64,000 nt of DNA from Leifsonia sp. SCN 70-46. GTDB taxonomy: Bacteria > Actinomycetota > Actinomycetes > Actinomycetales > Microbacteriaceae. Within the stretch, counting starts at the first letter, position 1. Each line of letters begins with the position of its first letter. Location: the NCBI GenBank assembly GCA_001725325.1, contig MEFY01000002.1:747559-811558 (forward strand). Direction: 5' to 3'. Position numbers and translations under genes: made by a program. Positions 41,151 to 51,229 of this stretch are shown piece by piece. The notes under the pieces are model-generated. The model did no database searches, was not told the origin of the DNA, and worked only from the letters and a program-made list of their open reading frames with translations.

Positions 41151-41453
41151 ATGGCGGAGAACCCCGAGCTGACGGCCCTCAGGCAGAGCATCGACAACAT
41201 CGACGCGGCCGTCATCCACATGCTCGCGGAGCGCTTCAAGTTCACCCAGCAGGTCGGGCGCCTCAAGGCCACGTCGGGCCTGCCGGCGAGCGACCCGGAC
41301 CGCGAGAGGGTGCAGATCGCGCGCCTGCGCGTGCTCGCCGAGGAGTCGCACCTCGACCCCGCGTTCGCGGAGAAGTTCCTCAACTTCATCGTCGCGGAGG
41401 TCATCCACCACCACGAGCAGATCGCCTCCACCGGAACGATCGACACGGTATGA
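41151..41453 (+). CDS. Chorismate mutase, AroQ type
   Basis: 100 residues, three helices of the AroQ fold. Helix 1 reads LTALRQSIDNIDAAVIHMLAERFKFTQQVGRLKA with the active-site Arg and Lys; helix 2 has DRERVQIARLRVLAEES, and helix 3 ends the domain. It turns chorismate into prephenate on the way to phenylalanine and tyrosine. Some actinobacterial AroQ proteins need DAHP synthase as partner; this short form could be one of them. The stop overlaps the SDR start by four bases. Confidence 0.9.
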   Translation: MAENPELTALRQSIDNIDAAVIHMLAERFKFTQQVGRLKATSGLPASDPDRERVQIARLRVLAEESHLDPAFAEKFLNFIVAEVIHHHEQIASTGTIDTV

Positions 41454-42343
41454 GCTGGGATCCTCGCCGCCTGCCCTCGCAGGCCGGCAAGACGTTCGTC
41501 GTCACGGGAGCGGGCAGAGGCATCGGCTACTTCGTCGCCGAGCAGCTCGCCGAGGCGGGGGCGCACGTCATCCTCACGACGCGCGGTGACACCGCGGCGC
41601 TCGACTCGATCCGCTCCCGCGTGCCCGGGGCGTCGCTCGACCACGTGACCCTCGAGCTCGGCTCCCTCGAGTCGATCCGCCGCGCAGCCTCCACCCTGAG
41701 CGGGCCCATCGACGTGCTCATCAACAACGCGGGCAAGACGGGCGGCAGCCGTCACCGCGAGGTCACCGACGACGGACTCGAGATCATGGTCGGCACGAAC
41801 GCCTACGGCCCGTTCGCCCTGACTGCCCTGCTCCTGCCGCGCATCACGGGCCGCGTCGTCAACCTCGGGAGCCTCTCGACGCGGCTCGCGCGCGCCGACC
41901 TCTCCGACCTCGAGCAGGCGCGCGGACGGTACTCGCTGTCGAAGGCGTACGCGTACTCGAAGCACGGCGTGCACGCGTTCGCGTTCGAGCTCGACCGGCG
42001 GCTGCGGGCATCCTCGTCGCCCGTCTCCTCGCTGCTCGCGCACCCGGGCTTCGCCCTCGACGGCGGCGCCTCGCCCCGGCCGGGCATCACCGACCGCAAC
42101 TCGGCAGCGCAGCGCCTCGCCGAGCGCCTCATGCCCGCCCAGGGCAAGGACCACGGCGCCTGGCCCGTCGTGCGCGCCGCGATCGACCCGGATGCCGCCG
42201 GCGGCCAGTTCTACGGACCCTCACGCAGCCTCTTCGGAGCCCCCGTGCTCACGACCCCGGTCGCGCAGTCGGCCGACCCCGCCTTCGGCGCCGAGTTCTG
42301 GCGCCTCGCGGAGGCCGCCACGGGCACCCCCTTCCCCGTCTAG
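41450..42343 (+). CDS. Short-chain dehydrogenase/reductase
   Basis: 297 residues. The cofactor motif TGAGRGIGYFVAEQL lies at about 20-34, LINNAGKTGG follows near 91, and the catalytic Ser-Tyr-Lys set is SLST...YSLSKAYAYSK near 138-170. The second half is like retinol dehydrogenase or WW-domain oxidoreductase-like SDRs (LLAHPGFALDGG, FYGPSRSLFGAP). The substrate is not known. It is translated from the chorismate mutase message. It ends before a duplicated stop-codon segment and a palindromic element. Confidence 0.85.
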   Translation: MSWDPRRLPSQAGKTFVVTGAGRGIGYFVAEQLAEAGAHVILTTRGDTAALDSIRSRVPGASLDHVTLELGSLESIRRAASTLSGPIDVLINNAGKTGGSRHREVTDDGLEIMVGTNAYGPFALTALLLPRITGRVVNLGSLSTRLARADLSDLEQARGRYSLSKAYAYSKHGVHAFAFELDRRLRASSSPVSSLLAHPGFALDGGASPRPGITDRNSAAQRLAERLMPAQGKDHGAWPVVRAAIDPDAAGGQFYGPSRSLFGAPVLTTPVAQSADPAFGAEFWRLAEAATGTPFPV

Positions 42344-42384
42344 CCCGCGTCCCCCCTCGTGTAGCCCGCGTCCCCCCCCTCGTG
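42341..42384. repeat. Tandem duplication over the SDR stop codon
   Basis: TAGCCCGCGTCCCCCCTCGTG at 42341-42361 is followed at once by the same sequence with two more C (42362-42384). The stop codon TAG is therefore present twice. It looks like a recent replication slippage. Confidence 0.75.
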
Positions 42385-42446
42385 TCTCGCAGATGTGCGG
42401 AAGACGCGCACATGTGCGAGACACACGGCAAACTGCGAGGCACGAG
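42379..42446. repeat. Long palindromic intergenic element, copy B
   Basis: GTGTCTCGCA (42382-42391) pairs with TGCGAGACAC (42415-42424), and ATGTGCG (42393-42399) with CGCACAT (42407-42413); only one G-G mismatch breaks an 18-bp stem. A second right arm, CTGCGAGGCACGAG, follows at 42433-42446. It lies between the convergent SDR and purL genes, like copy A between its neighbours. Confidence 0.72.
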
Positions 42447-42481
42447 CGGACGCAGAGGCGGAGGCGGAGCCCGCGCGGCGG

Positions 42482-44779
42482 TCAGCCGACGACGGGGCCG
42501 AACGCGTCCGTCATCGTGCGGCTGTGCACCCCGCGGAGCTCCTCGACGGTGAGCGTGAAGGCATCCTGCACCTCCAGCACCCCGCTGTCCTCCGTGACGC
42601 CGATGCGCAGGAACGGGTAGCCCCGGCCCTCGCACAGGCCCTGGAAGCGCACGTCGTCCTCGCGCGGCACGCTCACGAGCATGCGGCCGGTCGACTCGCT
42701 GAACAGCGCCGCGGTCTGGTCGACGCCGTCGCGCTGCACGATCTCGTCGATCCACACGCGCGCGCCGACGCCGAAGCGCAGCACGGCCTCGACGAGCGCC
42801 TGCGCGAGGCCGCCGTCGGCGAGGTCGTGCGCGGATGCGGCGAGGCTCTGCTCCCCGGCGGCCGCGATGAGCCCCGCGAGGCGTGCCTCGGCCGCGAGGT
42901 CCACGAGGGGCGGCACGCCGCCGAGGTGGTCGTGGATGACCCCGGCCCACGCCGAGCCGTCGAGCTCGTCGCGCGTCGTGCCGAGGAGGTAGATGTTGTT
43001 CCCCTCGTCCTGCCAGCCGGACGGGATGCGGCGCGCCACATCGTCGATGACGCCGAGCACGGCGACCACGGGGGTCGGGTGGATGGGCACGTCGCCGGTC
43101 TGGTTGTAGAACGAGACGTTACCGCCCGTGACGGGGATCTCGAGCTCGAGGCATCCGTCGGCGAGGCCCTCGACGGCCTGCGAGAACTGCCACATGACCT
43201 CGGGGTTCTCGGGGGAGCCGAAGTTGAGGCAGTCCGAGACGGCCACGGGGGTCGCGCCGGTGGCGGCGACGTTGCGGTACGCCTCCGCGAGCGCGAGCTG
43301 CGCGCCGCGGTAGGGGTCGAGCTGGCAGTAGCGGCCGTTGGCGTCGGTCGCGACCGCGAAGCCGAGCCCGCTCTCCTCGTCGACGCGCACCATGCCGCCG
43401 TCGTCGGGGAACGAGAGGGCGGTGTTGCCGAGCACGTAGCGGTCGTACTGGTTCGTGATCCAGGTCTTGTCGCTCAGGTTGGGGGAGCCGAGCAGGCGCA
43501 GCACGTCGCCGCGCAGGTCGGTCGAGCGCGGCAGCGACGAGGCCGAGGATGCCTGCAGCGCGTCGATCCACGTCGGGTACGCGACGGGGCGGTCGTACAC
43601 GGGCCCGTCGACGGCCACCGTGCGGGGCTCGACGTTGACGATCTCCTCGCCGCGCCACTGGATGATGAGGCGCCCGGTGTCGGTCACCTCTCCCAGCACG
43701 GAGGTCTCGACATCCCACTTGGCGACGACCGCGAGGAAGCCCTCGAGCTTCTCGGGCGTCACGATCGCCATCATGCGCTCCTGGCTCTCGGACATGAGGA
43801 TCTCCTCGGCCGTGAGCGTGGGGTCGCGCAGCAGCACCTTCTCGAGGTCGATGAACATGCCGCCGTCGCCGTTGGAGGCGAGCTCGGAGGTGGCGCAGCT
43901 GATGCCCGCGGCGCCCAGGTCCTGGATGCCCTCGACGAGGCCCAGCTGGAACAGCTCGAGGCAGCACTCGATGAGCACCTTCTCGGCGAAGGGGTCGCCC
44001 ACCTGCACGGCGGGGCGCTTGGTGGGGCCGCCGGCCGAGAAGGAGTCCGAGGCGAGGATGCTCGCGCCGCCGATGCCGTCGCCGCCCGTGCGGGCGCCGA
44101 ACAGCACGACCTTGTTGCCCACGCCGCGCGCGTTGGCGAGGTGCAGGTCCTCGTGCCGCAGCACGCCCACGGCGAGCGCGTTGACGAGCGGGTTGGCCTG
44201 GTACACCGGGTCGAACCACGTCTCGCCGCCGATGTTGGGCAGGCCGAGGCAGTTGCCGTAGAACGAGATGCCCGACACGACGCCGTGCACGACGCGGGCC
44301 GTGTCGGGGTCGTCGATGGCGCCGAAGCGCAGCGCGTCCATGACGGCGACGGGGCGCGCGCCCATCGAGATGATGTCGCGCACGATGCCGCCGACGCCCG
44401 TCGCGGCACCCTGGAACGGCTCGATGAAGCTCGGGTGGTTGTGGCTCTCGATCTTGAAGGTGACCGCCCAGCCCTCGCCGACGTCGACGACTCCCGCGTT
44501 CTCGCCCATGCCGACCATGAGGTTCTTCTTCATGGTCTCGGAGACCTTCTGGCCGAACTGGCGCAGGTACTTCTTCGAGCTCTTGTACGAGCAGTGCTCG
44601 CTCCACATCACCGAGTACATGGCGAGCTCGCCGCTCGTGGGGCGGCGGCCGAGGATCTCGCGGATCTTGAGGTACTCGTCCTCCTTGAGGCCGAGCGCCG
44701 CGAACGGCTGGACCTTCTCGGGAGTCGCTGCGGCGTTCGCGACGGTGTCGGGGACGGCGGGGGATGTGGCGAGGGTCAC
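42482..44779 (-). CDS. purL: Phosphoribosylformylglycinamidine synthase subunit PurL
   Basis: 765 residues, the small-type PurL that needs PurS and PurQ. It makes FGAM from FGAR, ATP and ammonia in purine synthesis. Visible family parts are [22 protein letters not shown] near 55-75, [47 protein letters not shown], and in the second half [17 protein letters not shown] and [10 protein letters not shown]. The GTG start has AGGAGA eight bases upstream and its own TAGAAT box at 44814-44819. It follows purS, purQ and a DUF3817 gene on the same strand. Confidence 0.96.
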   Translation of the reverse strand: MTLATSPAVPDTVANAAATPEKVQPFAALGLKEDEYLKIREILGRRPTSGELAMYSVMWSEHCSYKSSKKYLRQFGQKVSETMKKNLMVGMGENAGVVDVGEGWAVTFKIESHNHPSFIEPFQGAATGVGGIVRDIISMGARPVAVMDALRFGAIDDPDTARVVHGVVSGISFYGNCLGLPNIGGETWFDPVYQANPLVNALAVGVLRHEDLHLANARGVGNKVVLFGARTGGDGIGGASILASDSFSAGGPTKRPAVQVGDPFAEKVLIECCLELFQLGLVEGIQDLGAAGISCATSELASNGDGGMFIDLEKVLLRDPTLTAEEILMSESQERMMAIVTPEKLEGFLAVVAKWDVETSVLGEVTDTGRLIIQWRGEEIVNVEPRTVAVDGPVYDRPVAYPTWIDALQASSASSLPRSTDLRGDVLRLLGSPNLSDKTWITNQYDRYVLGNTALSFPDDGGMVRVDEESGLGFAVATDANGRYCQLDPYRGAQLALAEAYRNVAATGATPVAVSDCLNFGSPENPEVMWQFSQAVEGLADGCLELEIPVTGGNVSFYNQTGDVPIHPTPVVAVLGVIDDVARRIPSGWQDEGNNIYLLGTTRDELDGSAWAGVIHDHLGGVPPLVDLAAEARLAGLIAAAGEQSLAASAHDLADGGLAQALVEAVLRFGVGARVWIDEIVQRDGVDQTAALFSESTGRMLVSVPREDDVRFQGLCEGRGYPFLRIGVTEDSGVLEVQDAFTLTVEELRGVHSRTMTDAFGPVVG

Positions 44780-44813
44780 GAGTCTCCTGAGCAGGGTCGG
44801 CTGGACTCCGACA

Positions 44814-44819
44814 ATTCTA
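44814..44819 (-). promoter_or_regulatory. -10 box upstream of purL
   Basis: TAGAAT on the minus strand, 35 bases before the GTG at 44779, leaving a short leader with AGGAGA. It may give purL a promoter of its own beside the purS operon. Confidence 0.45.
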
Positions 44820-44837
44820 CGCGCGCGGGAACCGCGG

Positions 44838-45299
44838 CTACTTGCCCCCGGGCGGCCCCACGAGCAGCAGCACGGCGAAGAGCGCTGCGACCGCCGCGAC
44901 GACGAGGACGACGAGGATGACGGGGTTGCGGAGGAACCACCGCATCGCGCGGTCTATCCAGTGCGCGTCACGGGGATCGTCCGTGGCCTCGCGCCGCCAC
45001 CCGCCGTCGAGCCGCTTCGTGCGGTCGAGCCAGAGCTCCACGGGAACCGTCGCGTAGGGCACGATGGCGCTCGCGATCGCGAGCACGGCGGTGCCCGGGT
45101 GCCAGCGCTGGTTGATGGCGAGCAGGATCGCCGTGGCACCGTACGACAGGAACACGAAGCCGTGGATGCCGCCGGCGATCGTCACGAGCGCCGCGAACCC
45201 GGTCACGGCGCGCACGATGAGCGCCGTGATCAGGAGCGTCCAGGTGATGGCCTCCGCGATGGCGAGGGCGCGGAACAGCGAGCGCGGGGTCGAGAACAT
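44838..45299 (-). CDS. DUF3817 membrane protein
   Basis: 153 residues. The first 100 contain three hydrophobic helices with the DUF3817 pattern: [16 protein letters not shown], then [12 protein letters not shown] and the [12 protein letters not shown] region. A fourth helix is near the C-terminus (about 127-150), after a charged linker. The function of the family is not known. It lies 11 bases after purQ and before purL, so it is in the purine operon; DUF3817 genes also occur beside purine genes elsewhere in actinobacteria, from memory. Confidence 0.78.
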   Translation of the reverse strand: MFSTPRSLFRALAIAEAITWTLLITALIVRAVTGFAALVTIAGGIHGFVFLSYGATAILLAINQRWHPGTAVLAIASAIVPYATVPVELWLDRTKRLDGGWRREATDDPRDAHWIDRAMRWFLRNPVILVVLVVAAVAALFAVLLLVGPPGGK

Positions 45300-45310
45300 C
45301 GGATGGGCGC

Positions 45311-46005
<695 letters not shown>

Positions 46006-46009
<4 letters not shown>

Positions 46010-46254
46010 TCGGCCACCGTCACGCTCACGACATCCTCGATGACGGTGTTCGCGAGCATGTCCTCGGCGATGGAACGCACCTCGGCGAGCAGGGCGTCGT
46101 CGACGGCCCCGTCGACGGTGAGCTCGAAGCGCTTGCCGATGCGCACGCCCGAGAAGCTCGTGTTCCCGAGGCGGGCGAGGGCGCCGGCCACGGCCTTGCC
46201 CTGGGGGTCGAGGATCTCGGCCTTCGGCATGACCTCGACGACGATGGTGGGCAC
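46006..46254 (-). CDS. purS: Phosphoribosylformylglycinamidine synthase subunit PurS
   Basis: 82 residues. PurS dimers link PurL and PurQ. The sequence has the family's [21 protein letters not shown] start and the [16 protein letters not shown] centre. The GTG start has GGGAG upstream; a TAGACT box at 46291-46296 on the minus strand would begin a leader of about 30 bases. It is the first gene of the purine operon, divergent from an MFS gene whose -10 overlaps by two bases. Confidence 0.95.
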
Positions 46255-46290
46255 GGTGTCACTCCCGGATGCTCGTAGCTGGATGCCCCA

Positions 46291-46300
46291 AGTCTACGCT
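46291..46300. promoter_or_regulatory. Overlapping divergent -10 boxes of purS and MFS gene
   Basis: TAGACT on the minus strand (46291-46296) for purS and TACGCT on the plus strand (46295-46300) for the MFS gene share two bases. The plus-strand box is seven bases before the GTG at 46308. Confidence 0.55.
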
Positions 46301-46307
46301 GGAACCC

Positions 46308-47522
46308 GTGAGCGACTTTCCCCCCGGAGTGCAGGGCCGCACCGTCCGGATCCTCGTGGCCGGCCAGATCCTCGCGGGCCTCGGCACCGGTGCCTCCCTC
46401 TCCGTCGGGGCGATCCTCGCGGTGGCCGTCTCGGGCTCCGAGGCGTGGGCGGGAGCGGGCGCGACGCTCACGACGCTCGGCTCCGCGGCCGCCGCGATCC
46501 CGCTCGCGCGGCTCGCGATAGCGCGCGGCCGGCGCCCCGCCCTCGCCCTCGGCGCGCTCGTCGCGGCGGTCGGCTCGGTGGTCGCCGTGACCGCGGCGAC
46601 GCTCGTGCTCTTCCCCCTGCTGCTGCTGGGGTTCGCCCTGCTCGGCGTCGGCTCCGCAGTGGGCCTGCAGGCGCGCTTCGCCGCGACGGATGTCGCCGAG
46701 CCCGGCCGGCGCGGCCGCGACCTGTCGGTCGTGGTGTGGTCGACGACCATCGGCGCGATCGTGGGACCCAACCTGTTCGCCCCGGGCGCCGCGATCGCGC
46801 AGGCGGTGGGACTTCCCGACCTCGCGGGCCCGTTCCTCATCGCGGTCGTGGCCCAGCTGCTCGCCGCCACGACCTACTTCGTGCTGCTGCGGCCCGACCC
46901 CCTCGTGCTCGCGCGCAGCCGCCCCGTCGAGCTCGCGCCCGCCGACGAGGGGATCGTTCGCGCGCGCAGCACGCTCGTCTTCGCGATAGCCGCCCTCGCC
47001 CTCAGCCACGCCGTCATGGTCTCCGTCATGTCCATGACGCCCGTGCACCTCGCCGATCAGGGCGCCTCGCTCGTCGTCGTGGGCTTCACGATCAGCCTGC
47101 ACATCGCCGGGATGTACGCGCTCTCGCCCCTCTTCGGCTGGGCGAGCGACCGGCTCGGCCGCATCCCGACGCTGCTCATGGGCCAGGCGCTGTTCGCCGT
47201 CGCGATCCTTGTCACGGCCCTCGGCGAGCGCAGCAACACCTTCGTCGCGGTGGGCCTCGTGCTCCTGGGCCTCGGCTGGAGCGCCTCGACGGTCTCGGCG
47301 TCCGCGCTCATCTCCGACCTCGTGACGGGCGGCGAGCGCGTGCGCGTCCAGGGGCGCAGCGACCTCTTCATGAACATCGCGGGCGCCGTCGGGGGAGCCT
47401 CCGCGGGCCCCGTGCTCGCCGTCGTCGGGTATGCGGGGCTCGCGTGGGTCGTCGGCATCCTCGTGCTCGCCATCATCGCGGGCGCGACCGTCGTGGGCCG
47501 CCGCGGGAGCCTCGCGGCCTAG
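46308..47522 (+). CDS. MFS transporter
   Basis: 404 residues with twelve hydrophobic helices. Motif A-like segments are ARLAIARGRRPALALGAL (about 63-80) and its counterpart GWASDRLGRIPTLLMGQAL in the second half. The topology matches drug:H+ antiporters of the DHA1 or related groups. The cargo is not known. The GTG start is placed by the leaderless promoter. It ends before the phosphonate operon and is not obviously part of it. Confidence 0.86.
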   Translation: MSDFPPGVQGRTVRILVAGQILAGLGTGASLSVGAILAVAVSGSEAWAGAGATLTTLGSAAAAIPLARLAIARGRRPALALGALVAAVGSVVAVTAATLVLFPLLLLGFALLGVGSAVGLQARFAATDVAEPGRRGRDLSVVVWSTTIGAIVGPNLFAPGAAIAQAVGLPDLAGPFLIAVVAQLLAATTYFVLLRPDPLVLARSRPVELAPADEGIVRARSTLVFAIAALALSHAVMVSVMSMTPVHLADQGASLVVVGFTISLHIAGMYALSPLFGWASDRLGRIPTLLMGQALFAVAILVTALGERSNTFVAVGLVLLGLGWSASTVSASALISDLVTGGERVRVQGRSDLFMNIAGAVGGASAGPVLAVVGYAGLAWVVGILVLAIIAGATVVGRRGSLAA

Positions 47523-47542
47523 TCATCGTCCGGCCTCCCGAC

Positions 47543-47586
47543 GTTCACCTTCCGTCGGAGTGGGGGTCACGCAGCGCTCCTACCGT
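47543..47586 (+). promoter_or_regulatory. Candidate PHO box and -10 of the phosphonate operon
   Basis: Three 11-base units start at 47543 (GTTCACCTTCC), 47554 (GTCGGAGTGGG) and 47565 (GGTCACGCAGC). The first and third fit the GTTCACC core of Streptomyces PhoP boxes. TACCGT at 47581-47586 is a possible -10. The position is as expected for activation under phosphate limitation. Confidence 0.4.
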
Positions 47587-47642
47587 CTGGGGAGTCCTGT
47601 ATGACCCGCCGGCGTGCGCCGGCACGACGAAAGGTCCGTTCC

Positions 47643-48578
47643 ATGAACCGCATCTCCCAGCGCCTGCTGGGCGTGGGCACCGCCGCGCTCCTGCTCGCCG
47701 GGCTCGCCGCCTGCGCCGGCACCCCCGCCGCCTCCGAGACCCCCGCCGCCGACGAGGGCACCTTCGCCTCGGGCGACGACACGACGCTCGTCTTCGGCGT
47801 CGTGCCCGACACCGAGTCGACCCAGAACAACTGGGAGCCGCTCGGCGACTACCTCGAGATCATCACCGGCAAGAAGGTCCAGTTCTTCGAGGCCGCCGAC
47901 TACACGGCCCTCATCGAGGCCTCGATCGCCGGCAAGATCGACGTCGCCGCCTTCTCGGGCTTCACGTACTACACGGCGGTCAAGAACGGCGCCGAGATCA
48001 CGCCCTTCGCCGGCCAGCTGACCGGTGACCTCGAGGAGCCCGGCTACTACTCGGTCGCCATCGCGAACCCGAACGCCGGCATCAAGACCCTCGCCGACTT
48101 CGCGGGCAAGAACATCTGCTTCGTCTCCGAGACGTCGACGTCGGGCCGCCTGTTCCCGTCGAAGGCGCTCAAGGAGGCCGGTGTCGACCCGACCACGGGC
48201 CTGACCCCCGTCTTCGCGGGCAAGCACGACGCATCGGCCGAGAAGGTCGCCGCGGGCACCGAGTGCGTCGCCGGCTTCGCCGAGGACGCGGTCGCCGACC
48301 CGATGATCGCCTCGGGCAAGGTCGTCGAGATCGACCGCCAGCTCGTGCCCGGCGCGCCGATCGTCTACAGCAACGCGCTCCCGCAGTCGATCAAGGACGT
48401 GCTCGTCGACAAGCTCTCGCAGACGACCATGGCCGACATGATCGCCGCGGGCGTCGTCGTCGCCGACGAGGATGCCGCCAAGGAGTGGTTCGCCGGCACG
48501 AAGCCCGTCGACGACTCGTACTACGACCAGATCCGCGACCTCTGCAAGGAGCTCCCGGAGATCGAGGCCTGCGCCTAG
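47643..48578 (+). CDS. phnD: Phosphonate ABC transporter, substrate-binding lipoprotein
   Basis: 311 residues. A lipoprotein signal ends in LAAC with Cys24, so it is tethered outside the membrane. The mature part matches PhnD: LVFGVVPDTESTQNNWEPLGDYLEIITGKKVQFF, then DVAAFSGFTYYTAVKNGAEITPFA, CFVSETSTSGRLFPSKALKEAG, typical of phosphate-, phosphite- and phosphonate-binding proteins. The ATG at 47643 has AAAGG nine bases upstream; an earlier in-frame start would place charged residues before the signal. It is the first gene of a six-gene operon for phosphonates. Confidence 0.92.
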   Translation: MNRISQRLLGVGTAALLLAGLAACAGTPAASETPAADEGTFASGDDTTLVFGVVPDTESTQNNWEPLGDYLEIITGKKVQFFEAADYTALIEASIAGKIDVAAFSGFTYYTAVKNGAEITPFAGQLTGDLEEPGYYSVAIANPNAGIKTLADFAGKNICFVSETSTSGRLFPSKALKEAGVDPTTGLTPVFAGKHDASAEKVAAGTECVAGFAEDAVADPMIASGKVVEIDRQLVPGAPIVYSNALPQSIKDVLVDKLSQTTMADMIAAGVVVADEDAAKEWFAGTKPVDDSYYDQIRDLCKELPEIEACA

Positions 48579-48605
48579 GCGCACGGCCCCGAGAGGACAC
48601 CTGAG

Positions 48606-49469
48606 ATGACTGCCAGCGACGCCCCCGTAGTCGAGATCGACGACCTGGGTAAGACCTACCCGGGCGCGGCCGATCCCGCCCTCTCGGGGGTGTCGCTGGC
48701 GGTCCACCGGGGCGAGGTCGTCGTGCTCCTGGGCCTCTCCGGCTCGGGCAAGTCGACCCTGCTCCGCCACATCGACGGCCTCGAGCTGCCGTCGAGCGGC
48801 ACCGTCCGGGCCCTCGGCGAGGACGTGCCCGCGCTCCGCGGGCGCGCCCTGCGCACGCTGCGCGGGCGCATCGGCTTCATCTTCCAGCAGTTCGAGCTCG
48901 TGGGCCCGCTCACGGTGCTCGAGAACGTGCTCACCGGGTCGCTCGCGAGGATGCGCGGCCCGCGCGTGGGCGTCTGGTCCTACCCGCGCGAGCTCAGGCT
49001 CGCAGCCCTCGCGCACCTCGACCGCGTGGGACTGCTCGAGCGTGCCTACCAGCGCGCCGACACCCTCTCCGGCGGCCAGCAGCAGCGCGTCGCGATCGCG
49101 CGAGCACTCATGCAGGACCCCGAGATCCTCCTCGCCGACGAGCCCGTGGCCTCGCTCGACCCGGAGTCGAGCTCGCAGGTCATGGCGCTCATCCGAGAGA
49201 TCGCCGCCGAGCGCGGCCTCACCGTCGTGTGCAGCCTGCACCAGGTCGACCTCGCGCTGGGCTGGGGCGACCGCATCGTGGGCCTGCGCGCCGGCCGGGT
49301 CGTGCTCGACATCGCGACCGAGGGGCTCTCCCGCGACCAGGTCATGGAGATCTACGGCCGCGTCGCCACGACGACGACCGAGCTGCAGGTCATCGAGCAG
49401 GAGCTCTCCGAGGTGCGGGACGCGATCCTCGCCGAGGAGGCCCAGCTCACGCAGGACGAGAACCGGTGA
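48606..49469 (+). CDS. phnC: Phosphonate ABC transporter, ATP-binding protein
   Basis: 287 residues. Walker A GLSGSGKST is at 43-51, the Q-loop in FIFQQFELVG, the signature LSGGQQQRVAIARAL near 154-168, Walker B ILLADEPVASLDP, and the switch His in CSLHQVDLAL. It powers the permease encoded next, whose GTG overlaps its stop by four bases. The C-terminal 30 residues form a charged extension beyond the usual PhnC end. The spacing to phnD is 27 bases. Confidence 0.93.
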   Translation: MTASDAPVVEIDDLGKTYPGAADPALSGVSLAVHRGEVVVLLGLSGSGKSTLLRHIDGLELPSSGTVRALGEDVPALRGRALRTLRGRIGFIFQQFELVGPLTVLENVLTGSLARMRGPRVGVWSYPRELRLAALAHLDRVGLLERAYQRADTLSGGQQQRVAIARALMQDPEILLADEPVASLDPESSSQVMALIREIAAERGLTVVCSLHQVDLALGWGDRIVGLRAGRVVLDIATEGLSRDQVMEIYGRVATTTTELQVIEQELSEVRDAILAEEAQLTQDENR

Positions 49470-51229
49470 CGGCCCTCGACGCGCGCGTCGCCGCGGTGCG
49501 CCGTCCCGCCCCCAAGCCCGCGACCGTCGTCTCGGTGGCGACGCTCGCCGTGCTGCTCGTGCTCGGGGTGTGGTCGTTCATCGGCCTGGGCTTCTCGCTC
49601 ACGGGCGTGCTGCAGAGCCTCGACAACATCCCGCAGTTCGTCGCGCGCACGGTGCCGTTCGCCTGGCCGGGCTGGAAGTACGACCGGGAGAGCGCGTCGC
49701 TGCTCTGGGAGGGCTGGGCGCCCGTCGCCCAGTTCGTCGGTGCCATAGCGATGACCCTCGGCATCGTCATCGCGGGCACGTTCCTCGCCTTCGTCGTCTC
49801 GATCCCCATCGCCTACGGCGCCGCCCGCAACACGACGCCGAACCCCACCGTCATGGCCGTGTGCCGCACGATCGGCATCGTCGCCCGGGCGATCCCCGCC
49901 ATCGCGTTCGCGAGCATCTTCGTGTTCCTGTTCGCGCTCGGCCCGCTGCCGGGCATCCTCGCGTTCTTCCTGCACTCGATCGGCATGATCTCGAAGATGA
50001 TGGCCGACGCCATCGAGCAGGTCGACGAGGGCCCGCGCCTCGCGATCCGGTCCACGGGCGGATCGCGCGCGCAGGAGTTCTGGTCGGGCGTCGTGCCGCA
50101 GGCGCTCCCCGCGTGGATCGCCGTGGGCCTGCACCGCGCCGACATCAACCTGCGCGAGACGGTCATCCTCGGCTACGTGGGGGTCGCCGGCCTCGGCCTC
50201 GAGCTGTCGAACGCCATCCACGCGCTCAACTACCGGCGCGCGTTCCCCATCGCGCTCACGGTCATCCTGCTGTGCATCCTGTTCGAGGTCGTCTCGTCGA
50301 CGGTGCGCTCGCGGCTGCTGGGCGTGCGGCCCACGGGCAAGGGCATCGGCGACACTCTCGTGCGCGCGGCGGCCCGCCGCTCGGGCCGCGTCGCGGCGGC
50401 CATCGAGAAGCCGGGCACGCGCGAGCAGGCGATCCAGGCGGCGATGGCGCGGCCCTGGACGGGGGAGCGGCTCGCGTCGCGTGTGGCGATCTGGGCCGCG
50501 GTGCTCGTCGTCGCCGGGAGCTTCGCCGCGTCGCAGGCCGACTGGTCCGACCTGTTCACGTTCTGGGGCAACCTGCCGATCCTCCTCGACAAGGAGAACC
50601 TCTGGCCGCCCACGTTCGGCATCTACAAGCCGGAGCAGGTGCTCGGCGCCATCCTCGTGACGTTCCAGGTGGCCTTCGCCGCGACGCTCATGGCCGCCGT
50701 GCTGTCGGTGGTCGTGGGCTCGTTCGCGGCGCGCAACGTCGCGCCGAACAAGGCCGTGCGCACGGGCTTCCGCGGGCTGCTCCTCATCATCCGCGGCATC
50801 CCCGAGCTCATCCTCGCGATCCTCTTCGTCATCATCACGGGCCTGGGCGCGCAGGCCGGGACGCTCGCCCTCGCGATCGGCGGCGTGGGCCTGCTCGGCA
50901 AGCTCATCGCCGACTCGCTCGAGGAGGTGCCCCCCGGGCCCGAGCGCGCCATGAGCGCCGTGGGCGCCACCCGGTCGCAGGTCTACTTCGCGTCGACGCT
51001 GCCGATGAGCATCCCGGCCTTCGTCGGCCACCTGCTCTACCTGCTCGAGCAGAACGTGCGCGCAGCGACCCTCCTGGGCGTCGTGGGCGGCGGCGGCATC
51101 GGCCTGTACCTGTACGACTCGCTGCGCGTCTCGAAGTACGACCAGGTGACGATGTTCCTGCTGCTCATCATCGCGCTCGTGCTCGTCATCGAGGGCATCG
51201 CGATCTTCATCAGGCGGGCGCTCAGGTGA
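49466..51229 (+). CDS. phnE: Phosphonate ABC permease, two PhnE units fused
   Basis: 587 residues, twice the usual PhnE. Each half has about six membrane helices and an EAA-type loop: EQVDEGPRLAIRSTGGSRAQEFWSGVVPQALPAW near 185-220, and EEVPPGPERAMSAVGATRSQVYFASTLPMSIPAF near 488-522. It forms the whole channel in one chain, replacing a PhnE dimer. The GTG overlaps the phnC stop and its own stop overlaps the oxidoreductase GTG by four bases. Fused PhnE proteins are known in actinobacteria. Confidence 0.9.
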   Translation: MTALDARVAAVRRPAPKPATVVSVATLAVLLVLGVWSFIGLGFSLTGVLQSLDNIPQFVARTVPFAWPGWKYDRESASLLWEGWAPVAQFVGAIAMTLGIVIAGTFLAFVVSIPIAYGAARNTTPNPTVMAVCRTIGIVARAIPAIAFASIFVFLFALGPLPGILAFFLHSIGMISKMMADAIEQVDEGPRLAIRSTGGSRAQEFWSGVVPQALPAWIAVGLHRADINLRETVILGYVGVAGLGLELSNAIHALNYRRAFPIALTVILLCILFEVVSSTVRSRLLGVRPTGKGIGDTLVRAAARRSGRVAAAIEKPGTREQAIQAAMARPWTGERLASRVAIWAAVLVVAGSFAASQADWSDLFTFWGNLPILLDKENLWPPTFGIYKPEQVLGAILVTFQVAFAATLMAAVLSVVVGSFAARNVAPNKAVRTGFRGLLLIIRGIPELILAILFVIITGLGAQAGTLALAIGGVGLLGKLIADSLEEVPPGPERAMSAVGATRSQVYFASTLPMSIPAFVGHLLYLLEQNVRAATLLGVVGGGGIGLYLYDSLRVSKYDQVTMFLLLIIALVLVIEGIAIFIRRALR

